A DNA stretch of 56,484 nt from Microbaculum marinum (GCF_042646165.1 NZ_JBHRTC010000002.1), one strand, 5' to 3'. Positions 33,530 through 42,094 are shown, numbered from the stretch's first letter. Notes: generated from the sequence alone by a model not told the origin. Numbers and translations: made by a program.

Positions 33530-34405
33530 ATGGCGAAATCGAGACTGGGCGTCATCGGCGGGTCGGGACTCTACGATCTGCCGGGATTGGCCAATCCGCG
33601 CTGGGAACATGTTCCCACACCATGGGGGGAGCCGTCCGACCTCCTGCATTTCGGTGAGCTCGACGGGCTGGAGATGGTGTTCCTGCCGCGGCACGGGCGC
33701 GGCCACCGGATCCCACCGACCGAGATCGACTACCGGGCCAATATCGACGCCTTGAAACGGGTCGGCGTCACCGACGTTGTCTCGATCTCCGCCTGCGGCT
33801 CGTTTCGCGACGAACTCAGTCCGGGCACCTTCGTGCTGGTCGACCAGTTCATCGACCGGACCTTCGCCCGCGAAAAGAGCTTCTTCGGAACCGGCTGCGT
33901 GGCCCATGTGTCGTTTGCCCATCCGGTCAGCCCCGGCCTGGCCGATCTGGTCGAGGCGGCAGCGCAAGCCGAAGACATACCCGTCCGGCGGGGCGGTACC
34001 TACCTGGTCATGGAGGGACCGCAATTCTCGACGCTCGCCGAATCGCACCTCTACCGGTCCTGGGGCTGCGATGTCATCGGCATGACGAACATGCCCGAGG
34101 CCAAGCTCGCCCGCGAAGCCGAACTCTGCTACGCGACGGTGGCGATGGTCACCGACTACGACTGCTGGCATCCCGACCACGGCGACGTCGACGTTCCCTC
34201 CATCCTTAGGACCGTGGCGGACAACGGCGAGAAGGCGCGCCGTCTGATCGCCCGCCTGGCGCGAGATTTTCCCCGCGAGCACCCGCCGTGCCCGATCGGG
34301 TCCGACCTGGCGCTCGAAACGGCAATCATCACGCCGCCCGACGCCCGCGATCCGGACCTTCTGAAGAAGCTGGACGCGGTGGCCGGGCGGGTGTTGGGGG
34401 TCTGA
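33530..34405 (+). CDS. mtnP: S-methyl-5'-thioadenosine phosphorylase
   Basis: A 291-residue member of the PNP/MTAP family. It cleaves methylthioadenosine to adenine and methylthioribose-1-phosphate in methionine salvage. The phosphate loop GVIGGSGLYDLPGL, FLPRHGRGHRIPPTEIDYRANI, the purine-pocket NMPEAKLAREAELCYATVAMVTDYDCWH and VMEGPQFST are all present; the NMPEA-LARE pattern fits MTAP rather than purine nucleoside phosphorylase. ATG 33530 is used because the frame upstream overlaps the channel gene. The adenine it releases could be recycled by Apt, encoded 300 bp downstream. Confidence 0.92.
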   Translation: MAKSRLGVIGGSGLYDLPGLANPRWEHVPTPWGEPSDLLHFGELDGLEMVFLPRHGRGHRIPPTEIDYRANIDALKRVGVTDVVSISACGSFRDELSPGTFVLVDQFIDRTFAREKSFFGTGCVAHVSFAHPVSPGLADLVEAAAQAEDIPVRRGGTYLVMEGPQFSTLAESHLYRSWGCDVIGMTNMPEAKLAREAELCYATVAMVTDYDCWHPDHGDVDVPSILRTVADNGEKARRLIARLARDFPREHPPCPIGSDLALETAIITPPDARDPDLLKKLDAVAGRVLGV

Positions 34406-34415
34406 GGGCCGGCGC

Positions 34416-34613
34416 TCAGAAGTTGCCGAAACCGCGCATCATCATGCCCATGCCTCCGAATAGGCCCCCCAGCACGAACATGACGAGCGACAGGATCAGC
34501 GAGACGATGATGGCGGCGGGAATGGCGGCCAGTCCCCATTTGATGAAGATGACGACGAGACGGGCGAAGGGGATTTCGATGTCGGTGAGCGTCACGCGGG
34601 TACCGGGTTCCAT
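34416..34613 (-). CDS. DUF6460-type small membrane protein
   Basis: A 65-residue protein with one long hydrophobic segment, LVVIFIKWGLAAIPAAIIVSLILSLVMFVLGGL, and a glycine/methionine-rich end (GGMGMMMRGFGNF). It resembles the small alphaproteobacterial family DUF6460. The start is ATG 34613 with a clear AGGAGG six bases upstream; codons further upstream would read through the apt start region on the other strand. It converges on mtnP with ten bases between stops and is divergent from apt. Function unknown. Confidence 0.78.
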   Translation of the reverse strand: MEPGTRVTLTDIEIPFARLVVIFIKWGLAAIPAAIIVSLILSLVMFVLGGLFGGMGMMMRGFGNF

Positions 34614-34701
34614 TCCTGCCTCCTGAGTCGAACGGGTGATGAAGCGTCGTTCGATACATGTCACGAATGCAAGCACAGGATCAGCGGAAGGACAGGCGAC
34701 G

Positions 34702-35259
34702 GTGAACGAGCCTATCAATACCCGGGCCGGGCTCAACCTGCGCGGACTCATCCGGACGATCCCGGACTATCCGAAGCCCGGCATCATGTTCCGGGACATC
34801 ACGACGCTGCTCGCCGACCGGGCAGGACTGCGCGCGGCCATCGACGAACTGATCTGGCCGTTTCTCGGCGCGGATATCGTCCATGTGGTCGGTATCGAGG
34901 CGCGCGGCTTCATCCTGGGGGGCGCCGTCGCGCACGAACTGGGGCTCGGCTTCATCCCAATCCGCAAGAAGGGCAAGCTGCCGTACAAGACGATCGGCCA
35001 GGACTACGAGCTCGAGTACGGCGTCGACACGGTGGAGATCCATGCCGACGCCATCCAGCCCGGCGACCGGGTGCTGCTCGTCGATGACCTGGTGGCGACC
35101 GGCGGCACGGCCGATGCGGCCATTGATCTGATCCGCAAGTCCGGCGGCGAGGTCGTCGCGGCCTGCTTCATCATCGATCTGCCGGATCTCGGCGGCGCCG
35201 CCCGGCTGCGCGGCAAGGGCGTCACGGTGCATACGCTCGTCGGCTTCGAGGGCGAGTAG
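34702..35259 (+). CDS. apt: Adenine phosphoribosyltransferase
   Basis: Purine salvage enzyme converting adenine and PRPP to AMP. The 185-residue protein carries IPDYPKPGIMFRDITTLLADRAGL, VGIEARGFILGGAVAHELGLGFIPIRKKGKLP and the PRPP-binding loop RVLLVDDLVATGGTADAAIDL. The start is GTG 34702 with GGAAGGA upstream; the ATG at 34636 would add 22 residues that overlap the DUF6460 promoter region. It is normal length and cytosolic. Confidence 0.96.
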   Translation: MNEPINTRAGLNLRGLIRTIPDYPKPGIMFRDITTLLADRAGLRAAIDELIWPFLGADIVHVVGIEARGFILGGAVAHELGLGFIPIRKKGKLPYKTIGQDYELEYGVDTVEIHADAIQPGDRVLLVDDLVATGGTADAAIDLIRKSGGEVVAACFIIDLPDLGGAARLRGKGVTVHTLVGFEGE

Positions 35260-35322
35260 GGCCGCTCCCGGCGGCCCGCCGCACCGCGACGGATTTCTGC
35301 GGCAATTTCGTCAGATAGAATG

Positions 35323-35393
35323 AAGAGAACGTGCTCTTGACCGGCTCGCCGGCAGTTCGCTAATTGTTGCGAAAGACAAGATACCGTTCTCTT
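35323..35393. promoter_or_regulatory. Control region with paired inverted repeats upstream of the aldolase gene
   Basis: AAGAGAACG (35323-35331) and CGTTCTCTT (35385-35393) are a perfect 9-bp inverted repeat 53 nt apart. Between them lies TTCGC (35356-35360) with GCGAA (35369-35373). The outer arm ends 22 nt before the aldolase ATG. Two separated operator half-sites could allow looping by a dimeric regulator. No local regulator gene is seen. Confidence 0.45.
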
Positions 35394-35415
35394 GTACGAA
35401 ACGAACAGGGAGATC

Positions 35416-36204
35416 ATGGCGAATTCCGCACCGCGCCCTCCGGCATCCGAGTTTCGCAAACGCTTCCTCGCCCGCCAAACCGTCGTCGGCACCTTCATTA
35501 AGACGCCGGCGCCCCAGACGATCGAAGTCCTTGGCGACATGGGCTTCGACTTCGTCGTGATCGACGGCGAGCACGCGCCGTTCGACCGGACCACGACGGG
35601 CTACGGCCTGCTGGCGGCGCGCGCCTCGGGGACCGCGGGCATCGTTCGCGTCCCGGATGCCACCGCCTCGACCATCCTGTCGGTCCTCGACGACGGGGCG
35701 ACCGGCGTGCTGGTGCCGCATGTGTCGTCGGTCGAGACGGCGCAGGACGTGGTCGCCGCCTGCCGCTATCGCGGCGGCAAGCGCGGCTTCGCCAATACCA
35801 CGCGGGCGGGCCGCTACGGCGCCATGGGGTTCGCCGAGCATACCGAGGCGCAGGATTCCGGCGTGACGGTGATCGCGATGATTGAGGACCCGGAGGCGCT
35901 CGACGTGATCGACGACATCGTCGCCGTCGATGGCATCGACGGCTTCTTCGTCGGTCGCGGCGATCTCACCGCGGCGTTCCAGGCGCCCGGTATGGACGCA
36001 CCGGTGGTGCGGCAGGCGGCGGAGAAGATCATCAAGGCGGTGACGGCGGCCGGCAAGACGGTCTGCATCATGGTCGGCGGCAAGGCGGAGGCCGAGGACT
36101 TCGCCTCGCTCGGCGCCAGCGCCTTCATCGTCTCGTCCGATCACGGTTTCATGCGGCAGGCCGCGGGCAAGGCACTCGCGGACATGGCGGAACTGAACAG
36201 ATAA
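35416..36204 (+). CDS. HpcH/HpaI-family class II aldolase
   Basis: A 262-residue metal-dependent aldolase of the HpcH/HpaI group, which cleaves 2-keto-3-deoxy acids or hydroxy-keto acids to pyruvate and an aldehyde. The motifs are VIDGEHAPFD (catalytic His region), LVPHVSSVETAQDVVAACRY with the active-site arginine, RGFANTTRAGRYG, and the metal ligands E in MIEDPEAL and D in FFVGRGDLTAAF. ATG 35416 has CAGGGAG upstream. It is followed after 53 bases by a two-cupin gene on the same strand, and the pair looks like the start of a catabolic operon. Substrate cannot be fixed from sequence; citrate-lyase beta-like activity is an alternative. Confidence 0.88.
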   Translation: MANSAPRPPASEFRKRFLARQTVVGTFIKTPAPQTIEVLGDMGFDFVVIDGEHAPFDRTTTGYGLLAARASGTAGIVRVPDATASTILSVLDDGATGVLVPHVSSVETAQDVVAACRYRGGKRGFANTTRAGRYGAMGFAEHTEAQDSGVTVIAMIEDPEALDVIDDIVAVDGIDGFFVGRGDLTAAFQAPGMDAPVVRQAAEKIIKAVTAAGKTVCIMVGGKAEAEDFASLGASAFIVSSDHGFMRQAAGKALADMAELNR

Positions 36205-36257
36205 CGAATTCGGCGCGGTCCCCGGGCCGCACCAGGCAAAAGCGAAGGGAGACGGTA

Positions 36258-37118
36258 ATGAACGCAGCAGTTCGCGAGGCAACCCAGGCGAGGCACTATG
36301 CGCAGCCGCCGCAGATCACCGACGAGGAGGGCAGCCGCACCTGGCTGACCCGCGGCGCGAATTTCCTCGTGGCCGTCTCCCAGGTTTCGGAGGAAGCGGT
36401 CCTGGCCCGCGACGACAATCCGGACGAGTACGTCCTGATCCTGCCGCGCGGTGTCGCCGCCACCGTCACCGCCGGCAACGACCAGGTCGAGGCCGGCGAG
36501 TACTCCGTCACCATCATCCCGCCGGGACCCAGTTCCATCACCTTCAAGAACGGCGGGTGCGTGGCCCGCGTGTTCTCGAAGGAGGCGGAGGACCTTTGCG
36601 CGAAGGCGATCAATGCCGACCTGTATTCGGACGGCGCGCCGGAATGCGCCCCGCTGGAGCCCTGGCCGATGCCGGAAGGCGGGTACAAGCTTCGCCACTA
36701 CCCGCTCGACGAGTACGAGATGGGCGACAGCGCGGCGATGCCCTCGCGCCTGTTCCGCAGCCGCAGCCTGATGATCAACATGTTCGAACCGTTCGACGAG
36801 CCGCGCGACACCGAAAAGCTGTCGCCGCACTGGCACGACGATTTCGAGCAGGGGTCATTGGTGCTGGACGGCACCTACATGCACCACCTGCGCTATCCCT
36901 GGACGAAGAAGATGTCCGAGTGGCGCGAAGACGACCACGGCGAGTACGGCGCACCCTCGGTGCTGATCATTCCCGCAGGACTGATCCACACCTCGCGGAA
37001 GATCAGCTACGGCCCGATGCTGTTCGTCGATATCTTCTCGCCGCCGCGCATCGACTTCTCCAAGAAGCCGGGCATCGTCCTCAATGCCGACGAATATCCG
37101 ATGCCGCCCGAGAACTGA
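36258..37118 (+). CDS. Two-cupin protein of unknown function
   Basis: A 286-residue protein with two beta-barrel cupin-like halves (about 30-110 and 165-265). The second half keeps metal-ligand histidines H191 and H193 in PHWHDDFEQGSLVLDG and H244 in AGLIHTSRK, consistent with a bound metal. The first half lacks histidines in the expected places (DEYVLILPRGVAATVTAG) and is probably structural. No signal peptide. It follows the HpcH/HpaI aldolase gene with a GGGAGACG ribosome site, and a terminator closes the unit. It may be a dioxygenase or an isomerase in the same pathway, but nothing fixes the reaction. Confidence 0.78.
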   Translation: MNAAVREATQARHYAQPPQITDEEGSRTWLTRGANFLVAVSQVSEEAVLARDDNPDEYVLILPRGVAATVTAGNDQVEAGEYSVTIIPPGPSSITFKNGGCVARVFSKEAEDLCAKAINADLYSDGAPECAPLEPWPMPEGGYKLRHYPLDEYEMGDSAAMPSRLFRSRSLMINMFEPFDEPRDTEKLSPHWHDDFEQGSLVLDGTYMHHLRYPWTKKMSEWREDDHGEYGAPSVLIIPAGLIHTSRKISYGPMLFVDIFSPPRIDFSKKPGIVLNADEYPMPPEN

Positions 37119-37149
37119 GCATCTGAACTCCCTCCCGCAGCCGACTGGC

Positions 37150-37182
37150 ACGGCGGCGACAACGGTCGCCGCCGTTCTTTTG
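37150..37182 (+). terminator. Terminator after the two-cupin gene
   Basis: ACGGCGGCGAC and GTCGCCGCCGT form a perfect 11-bp stem around AACG, followed by TCTTTTG. It lies between the convergent cupin and MaoC genes and probably stops the plus-strand transcript. Confidence 0.85.
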
Positions 37183-37203
37183 TCCTGACCGGAGTTCCGG
37201 TGG

Positions 37204-37680
37204 CTATTCCGGGCGGCGGCCCATGAAGAAACGGCCGTTGAACGTCATCACCGGCTCGTCGTCCTGGTTGGTGCCTTCGGCGAGGTAGGTCAGCAGCCCC
37301 CATTCCGGCCGCGAGTTGGTCTCGCGCTTCTCGACGAACGTCCATCTGTAGGAAATCGTGTCGCCGACGAAGACCGGCTTCGGCCATTTGAGGTCGAAAA
37401 TGCCGGGGGACGGGCCGAACCTCGGGATCGGGCCGCCGGCTGCCCTTGCCTCGGCGATGAGACGCTCGGAGGCTTCGACGTTCAGCCGCATCCAGGTGCA
37501 GACCGTATGCCATCCGCTCGCGCACAGGTCGCCGAACAGGCTGTCCTTCGCGGCGACCGGATCGGTATGAAACGGCTGGGGGTCCCATCGCCTGGCAAAG
37601 GCGATGATTTCCTCGGCGGCGAAGGTATGGCGCCCGAGTTCGGCGCCGTCGCCAAGTTCCACGTCCTCGAAATAGGTCAC
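37204..37680 (-). CDS. MaoC-like hot-dog hydratase
   Basis: A 158-residue hot-dog protein with the hydratase-type active site FARRWDPQPFHTDP, where the Asp and His of the (R)-hydratase motif are kept. Such enzymes add water to, or remove it from, an enoyl- or mesaconyl-type thioester. The start is GTG 37680, which overlaps the TGA of the upstream MaoC gene by four bases (GTGA), so the two are translated together. They may form a heterodimer. They converge on the aldolase-cupin unit. Confidence 0.85.
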   Translation of the reverse strand: MTYFEDVELGDGAELGRHTFAAEEIIAFARRWDPQPFHTDPVAAKDSLFGDLCASGWHTVCTWMRLNVEASERLIAEARAAGGPIPRFGPSPGIFDLKWPKPVFVGDTISYRWTFVEKRETNSRPEWGLLTYLAEGTNQDDEPVMTFNGRFFMGRRPE

Positions 37681-38141
37681 GAGCCCGCCTCCGCAGTCTC
37701 GCGGCGGCGGAACATGATGGGATTGTCCATCGTCATGATGGTCTCCCCGTTCTGGTTTATCGTCTCGAACTTGAAATGGACGATCCCGATACCGGGCCGG
37801 CTCTTCGACGTACGGGCGCTCATCACCTCGTAGCGCATCGTCAGCTCGTCGCCCGGCCGGAGCGGTTTCAACCACCGGATTTCGTTGACGCCCGGCGATC
37901 CGGCGGATGTCGAGCCGAGCAGAAAGCCATCGCACATGCCGCGCATCAGCAGGCAGACCATGTGCCAGCCCGACCCCGTCAGTCCTCCCAGGATGCTCGC
38001 CTTGCCTGCCTCCTCGTCGAGGTGCATCGGCTGCGGATCCCAGTCGGTTGCGAAGTCGATGATGTCGTCCTCGGTGACGGTAACATGGTGAAACTCCACC
38101 ACATCGCCGGGAGTGAAATCCTCGAAGGCCTTGTTGCTCAT
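37677..38141 (-). CDS. MaoC-like hot-dog hydratase, partner
   Basis: A 154-residue hot-dog protein with FATDWDPQPMHLDEEAG as its active-site motif and a C-terminal FETINQNGETIMTMDN strand typical of MaoC proteins. Sequence and length are close to those of the following gene, so the two look like a duplicated pair. ATG 38141 (MSNKAF) is preferred over ATG 38147 because GGAGGG then stands six bases upstream. The gene follows ychF at a distance of 19 bases on the same strand and could share its transcript, though function ties it to the downstream MaoC gene. Confidence 0.86.
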   Translation of the reverse strand: MSNKAFEDFTPGDVVEFHHVTVTEDDIIDFATDWDPQPMHLDEEAGKASILGGLTGSGWHMVCLLMRGMCDGFLLGSTSAGSPGVNEIRWLKPLRPGDELTMRYEVMSARTSKSRPGIGIVHFKFETINQNGETIMTMDNPIMFRRRETAEAGS

Positions 38142-38160
38142 CGACATCCCTCCGCCCTGA

Positions 38161-39258
38161 CTACGCCGCGAAGCGGAAATGCATCACATCGCCGTCCTGG
38201 ACGACGTAGTCTTTGCCTTCGAGACGCATCTTGCCCGCTTCCTTTGCACCGGCCTCGCCGCCCAGCCGCACGAAATCGTCGTAGGAGATCGTCTCGGCGC
38301 GGATGAAGCCCTTCTCGAAATCGGTGTGGATCTCGCCGGCAGCCTGCGGCGCCCGGGCGCCGCGATGGACCGTCCAGGCGCGGGCCTCCTTGGGCCCGAC
38401 GGTGAAGAAGGTGACGAGGTCCAAAAGCCCGTATCCGGCGCGGATCAGCCGGTTCAGGCCCGGTTCCTCGAGCTCCAGCGTCTCCAGGAACTCCGCGCGC
38501 TCTGCCGACGGCAGCAAGGCTATTTCCGCCTCGATCTTTGCGGAGATGACCACGCAGGCAGCATTCTCGGCAGCGGCGCGCGCCTCGACGGTCTTCGACA
38601 GCTCGTTGCCGGTGGCCGCCGATCCCTCGTCCACGTTGCACACGTAGAGCACCGGCTTGGACGTCAGAAGGTTCAATGCATCGAAGGCCTTGCGCTCCTC
38701 GTCCTTCAACTCGATGAGCCGGGCCGGCCGGCCCTCACGCAGGACGGCCAGCGAGCGGTTGACCAGATCGAACGCGAGTCTGGCTTCCTTGTCGTTGGCC
38801 CGGATGCGCTTTTCGAGGGCGGGAATCCGCTTCTCCAGACTGTCCAGGTCGGCGAGCATCAGCTCGGTCTCGATCGTCTCGGCGTCGGCGATCGGGTCGA
38901 TGCGCCCCTCGACATGGGTCACGTCGCCATCCTCGAAACAGCGGACGACGAAGGCGATGGCATCGACTTCGCGGATGTGTCCGAGGAACTGGTTGCCGAG
39001 GCCCTCGCCCTTCGATGCGCCGCGCACGAGGCCGGCAATGTCGACGAAGGTCAGTCGCGTCGGGATGATCTCGGCGGACTTTGCTATCCGCGACAGTTCC
39101 GTCAGGCGCGGGTCCGGGACGGCGACCTCGCCGACATTCGGCTCGATGGTGCAGAACGGATAGTTCTCCGCCTGCGCGGCCGCCGTCTGCGTGAGGGCAT
39201 TGAAGAGTGTCGACTTGCCGACGTTCGGTAGTCCGACGATACCGCACCTGAAGCCCAT
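38161..39258 (-). CDS. ychF: YchF/OLA1-family redox-regulated ATPase
   Basis: A 365-residue translation-associated P-loop protein of the Obg-related YchF group, which hydrolyses ATP rather than GTP. The G1 loop is GLPNVGKST. The altered G4 motif reads NVDE instead of NKxD, the mark of ATP preference. The DVAGLV-type switch is VDIAGLVRGASKGEGLGNQFL. The C-terminal TGS domain (FFTVGPKEARAW to the end) is complete. ATG 39258 gives the standard MGFRCGIVG start. It is the third gene of rplY-pth-ychF, four bases after pth. Confidence 0.97.
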   Translation of the reverse strand: MGFRCGIVGLPNVGKSTLFNALTQTAAAQAENYPFCTIEPNVGEVAVPDPRLTELSRIAKSAEIIPTRLTFVDIAGLVRGASKGEGLGNQFLGHIREVDAIAFVVRCFEDGDVTHVEGRIDPIADAETIETELMLADLDSLEKRIPALEKRIRANDKEARLAFDLVNRSLAVLREGRPARLIELKDEERKAFDALNLLTSKPVLYVCNVDEGSAATGNELSKTVEARAAAENAACVVISAKIEAEIALLPSAERAEFLETLELEEPGLNRLIRAGYGLLDLVTFFTVGPKEARAWTVHRGARAPQAAGEIHTDFEKGFIRAETISYDDFVRLGGEAGAKEAGKMRLEGKDYVVQDGDVMHFRFAA

Positions 39259-39262
39259 CCGG

Positions 39263-39874
39263 CTACGCCCCCGATTGTCCGGCCTTGCGAGAAGCGGCCT
39301 TCTCCTGGCTGCCGAGCGCAAGCGCCACCTTGTTCATGAATCCGGAATCGTCACCCGCAGCGAGCATGCCGGCACTGTCGGCCGCCGCCACGAGCAACGG
39401 GCCGAGCCAGTCCTTATCTGCCTTGGAGAAGTCAGAGAGGACATGTCGCTGCACGCGGTCCTTGTGGCCGGGATGGCCGATGCCGAGCCGGACACGGCGG
39501 AAGTCGGGGCCGATATGGGCGGTGATGGAGCGGATGCCGTTGTGACCCGCAGCCCCGCCGCCGGTCTTTACGCGCACCTTGCCCGGCACCAGATCCAGTT
39601 CGTCGTAGAACACGATCACCTGAGCGGGCGAAAGCTTCAGCCAGCGCATTGCCTCGCCGACGGCCCGGCCGGATTCGTTCATCCAGGTCATCGGCTTGAG
39701 CAGCATCACCCTGGAGTCGCCGAGGTTGCCCTCGGCGACCTGTCCCTGAAAGCGGCTGCGCCAGCCCGCGAAGCGGTGCAGATCGGCAATGGCGTCGACA
39801 GCCATGAAGCCGATATTGTGGCGGTTTCCGGCGTATTTCGGTCCGGGATTGCCGAGACCGACCATCAGCACCAT
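39263..39874 (-). CDS. pth: Peptidyl-tRNA hydrolase
   Basis: Enzyme that frees tRNA from dropped-off peptidyl-tRNA. The 203-residue product begins MVLMVGLGNPGPKYAGNRHNIGF, with the catalytic His in NRHNIGF, the catalytic Asp in FYDELDL and the substrate-binding Asn in GHNGIRSI. ATG 39874 gives the family's normal start. A GTG at 39913 overlaps the rplY stop as GTGA and would add 13 residues, so coupled translation from there is possible. It is cytosolic and an essential housekeeping gene. Confidence 0.95.
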   Translation of the reverse strand: MVLMVGLGNPGPKYAGNRHNIGFMAVDAIADLHRFAGWRSRFQGQVAEGNLGDSRVMLLKPMTWMNESGRAVGEAMRWLKLSPAQVIVFYDELDLVPGKVRVKTGGGAAGHNGIRSITAHIGPDFRRVRLGIGHPGHKDRVQRHVLSDFSKADKDWLGPLLVAAADSAGMLAAGDDSGFMNKVALALGSQEKAASRKAGQSGA

Positions 39875-39909
39875 GGGTCCGATCACCACTCCGGCGGGCC
39901 GGACGGCGA

Positions 39910-40569
39910 TCACTCTTCGGTGTCGCCGTCTTCCTCCGCTTCCTCTTCGGCCTCGGCCTCGGCGGCTTCGGCTTCCTCCGCTTCCTCTTCCTCGCTCTTC
40001 AGCGACGCGGGAGCGGCGATCGTGGCGACCGTGAAGTCGCGGTCGGTGATCGTGGGCTCGACGCCTTCGGGAAGGGCAATTGCGGAGATGTGAAGCGAGT
40101 CGCCGATGTCCAGGCCGGCCAGATCGGCGACGATCTCGTCGGGAATCTCATCGACCGGAGCCATCACCTCGATCTCGTGACGCACGACGTTGAGCACGCC
40201 GCCGCGGCGGATACCGGGGCAATCCTCTTCGTTGAGGAAGGTGACCGGGATCTCGACCGAGATCTTGGCGCCCTTGGTCAGGCGGAGGAAGTCCACATGG
40301 ACAGGGAAGTCCTTGACCGGATCGGTCTGGACGTCGCGCGGCAGGGCGCGGATCTTGTTGCCGTCGACCTCGATCTCGAAGACGGTCGTCAGGAAGTGAC
40401 CGCCGCGCAGCCGCAGGCTGATGTCGCGAAAGTCGAGTGTGATTGGGGTAGCAGGTTCCTTGCCGCCGTAGATAACGGCGGGAATTCGTCCAGCGCGGCG
40501 CTCTGCACGGGCGGCCCCCTTGCCGACCCGTTCGCGCGCCGCCGCCTTGAGCGAAACGGTCGCGGACAT
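39910..40569 (-). CDS. rplY: 50S ribosomal protein L25/general stress protein Ctc
   Basis: Binds 5S rRNA in the large subunit. This is the long Ctc-type form of 219 aa: an N-terminal L25 barrel (AAARERVGKGAARAERRAGRIPAVIYG, LPRDVQTDPVKDFPVHVDFLR), a C-terminal TL5 domain (CPGIRRGGVLNVVRHEIEV, LDIGDSLHISAIALPEGV), and an acidic Glu/Ala tail at the end. ATG 40569 follows GGAGAG. First gene of rplY-pth-ychF. Confidence 0.97.
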   Translation of the reverse strand: MSATVSLKAAARERVGKGAARAERRAGRIPAVIYGGKEPATPITLDFRDISLRLRGGHFLTTVFEIEVDGNKIRALPRDVQTDPVKDFPVHVDFLRLTKGAKISVEIPVTFLNEEDCPGIRRGGVLNVVRHEIEVMAPVDEIPDEIVADLAGLDIGDSLHISAIALPEGVEPTITDRDFTVATIAAPASLKSEEEEAEEAEAAEAEAEEEAEEDGDTEE

Positions 40570-40750
40570 CGTGATCTCTCCTCGAAACGAAACGGCCGAC
40601 CTTGCTGGGCCGGCGCATGTCAAAAGCCCGTCTCCTCCAGGGGTGCGGACGGGCACGCAGGCCAGCTTATACAATCAAGTTTCGCGGATGACAACGCCGA
40701 GCGGATATGCAGTTCTGTCCTGGCTCATCTTGTGCAAGGGGACGATCTGC

Positions 40751-41371
40751 ATGCTCCGGATCTGGGGTCGCAACAGCTCGATCAACGTACAGAAGGTCAT
40801 GTGGACCGTCGAGGAGCTCGGTCTCCCCCACGAGCGCATAGATGCCGGCGGCGTCTACGGGTTCGTCGACACCGATGACTATGTCCGGCTCAACCCGAAT
40901 CGCCTGGTGCCGACGATCGACGACGACGGCTTCGTGCTGTGGGAATCTCATGCGATCGTCCGGTATCTCTGCGCCAGGCACTCGGCCGGCCGTCTGTGGC
41001 CGGACGATCTGCGGGTGCGGGCCGACGCCGATCGCTGGATGGAGTGGATGGAATCCGTTATCGTCCCGTCGCTTCGCCCGGTGTTCTGGCAACTGATCCG
41101 GACCAGGAGCGAGGATCGGAATCCCGATGCGATCGCGGCCGGCGTGGCGGATCTGGCCCGGCAGTTTGCCATCCTCGACACAGCGCTGGCGGACCGGGAC
41201 TTCGTCGCCGGTGACAGCTTGACCATGGGCGACATCCCGATCGGCTGCGCGACCTATCGGTATTTCGGTCTCAACATCGAGCATCCCTCGCTGCCCAACG
41301 TTGAAGCGTGGTACCAGCGTCTCACCGAGCGCCCGGCCTTCCGGGTGCAGGTGATGATGCCGATAACCTGA
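40751..41371 (+). CDS. Glutathione S-transferase family protein
   Basis: A 206-residue GST. The thioredoxin-like N-domain begins MLRIWGRNSSINVQKVMWTVEELGL and includes the cis-proline region NRLVPTIDDDGFVLWESHAIVRYL. The helical C-domain contains FVAGDSLTMGDIPIGCATYRY. N-S-S at residues 8-10 suggests a serine-type catalytic residue, as in YfcG/GstB-like enzymes. The start is ATG 40751 inside the 181-bp gap to divergent rplY. An SDR gene follows after 16 bases, so they may share a transcript. Substrate unknown. Confidence 0.9.
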   Translation: MLRIWGRNSSINVQKVMWTVEELGLPHERIDAGGVYGFVDTDDYVRLNPNRLVPTIDDDGFVLWESHAIVRYLCARHSAGRLWPDDLRVRADADRWMEWMESVIVPSLRPVFWQLIRTRSEDRNPDAIAAGVADLARQFAILDTALADRDFVAGDSLTMGDIPIGCATYRYFGLNIEHPSLPNVEAWYQRLTERPAFRVQVMMPIT

Positions 41372-41387
41372 ACTCACGGGAGAGACG

Positions 41388-42086
41388 ATGACTGAAGAAG
41401 ACCGGGTATTCCTGATCACCGGAGCCTCCTCCGGGATCGGCGCGGCAACGGCTCGCCATGCTGCGAAGGCCGGGTTCCGGGTCGTGCTGGCGGCGCGGTC
41501 GATCGACAAGCTCGCCGCGCTGGTCGAGGAACTGGGCGGCCCCGACCGGGCGCTGGCGGTGCAATGCGACGTGATCGAGTTTGACGACCAGAAGGCGATG
41601 GCGGCCGCCGCATTGGACGCGTTCGGGCGGATCGACGTCGTCCTCGCAAATGCCGGGGTCGGATCAACATCAGCGGGAATCGAGAACGGCGACCCGGCCA
41701 ACTGGCGCGACATGATCCGCACCAATTTCTACGGCTGTGCCCTGACGGCCAAAGTCTGTCTGCCGGAACTGCGCAAGCGGCGCGGGCACATTCTGCTGCT
41801 GGGATCGCGGGCCGGCCGCATGCCGTTGAAGGGGTCGATCTACGGGGCCACGAAATGGGCCGTCACCGGGCTCGGCCACAACCTGATGGAAGAGCTGGAG
41901 GGGACGGGAGTACGCTGCACGCTGATCGAACCCGGAATGGTCGATACGCCCTTCTTCGAAACGCCCAAGCCCGACGCGCTGCGGCCCGACGATGTCGCGG
42001 CATCGATCATGTACGCCGTGTCGCAGCCGCCGAATGTCAGCGTTTCGGAAGTCCTGGTGAGGCCGACGCCGCCGACGCAATCGTGA
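41388..42086 (+). CDS. Short-chain dehydrogenase/reductase
   Basis: A 232-residue classical SDR. The NAD(P)-binding TGASSGIGAATARHAA is at the N-terminus, NAGVGSTS marks the fold, and the active site shows serine in LLGSRAG and YGATK (the Tyr-x3-Lys pair). Arg in AARSIDK after the second strand hints at NADP(H). ATG 41388 has GGGAGAGACG upstream. It stands between the GST and VOC genes; a common detoxification role is possible but not shown. Confidence 0.9.
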   Translation: MTEEDRVFLITGASSGIGAATARHAAKAGFRVVLAARSIDKLAALVEELGGPDRALAVQCDVIEFDDQKAMAAAALDAFGRIDVVLANAGVGSTSAGIENGDPANWRDMIRTNFYGCALTAKVCLPELRKRRGHILLLGSRAGRMPLKGSIYGATKWAVTGLGHNLMEELEGTGVRCTLIEPGMVDTPFFETPKPDALRPDDVAASIMYAVSQPPNVSVSEVLVRPTPPTQS

Positions 42087-42094
42087 CGAACGGA

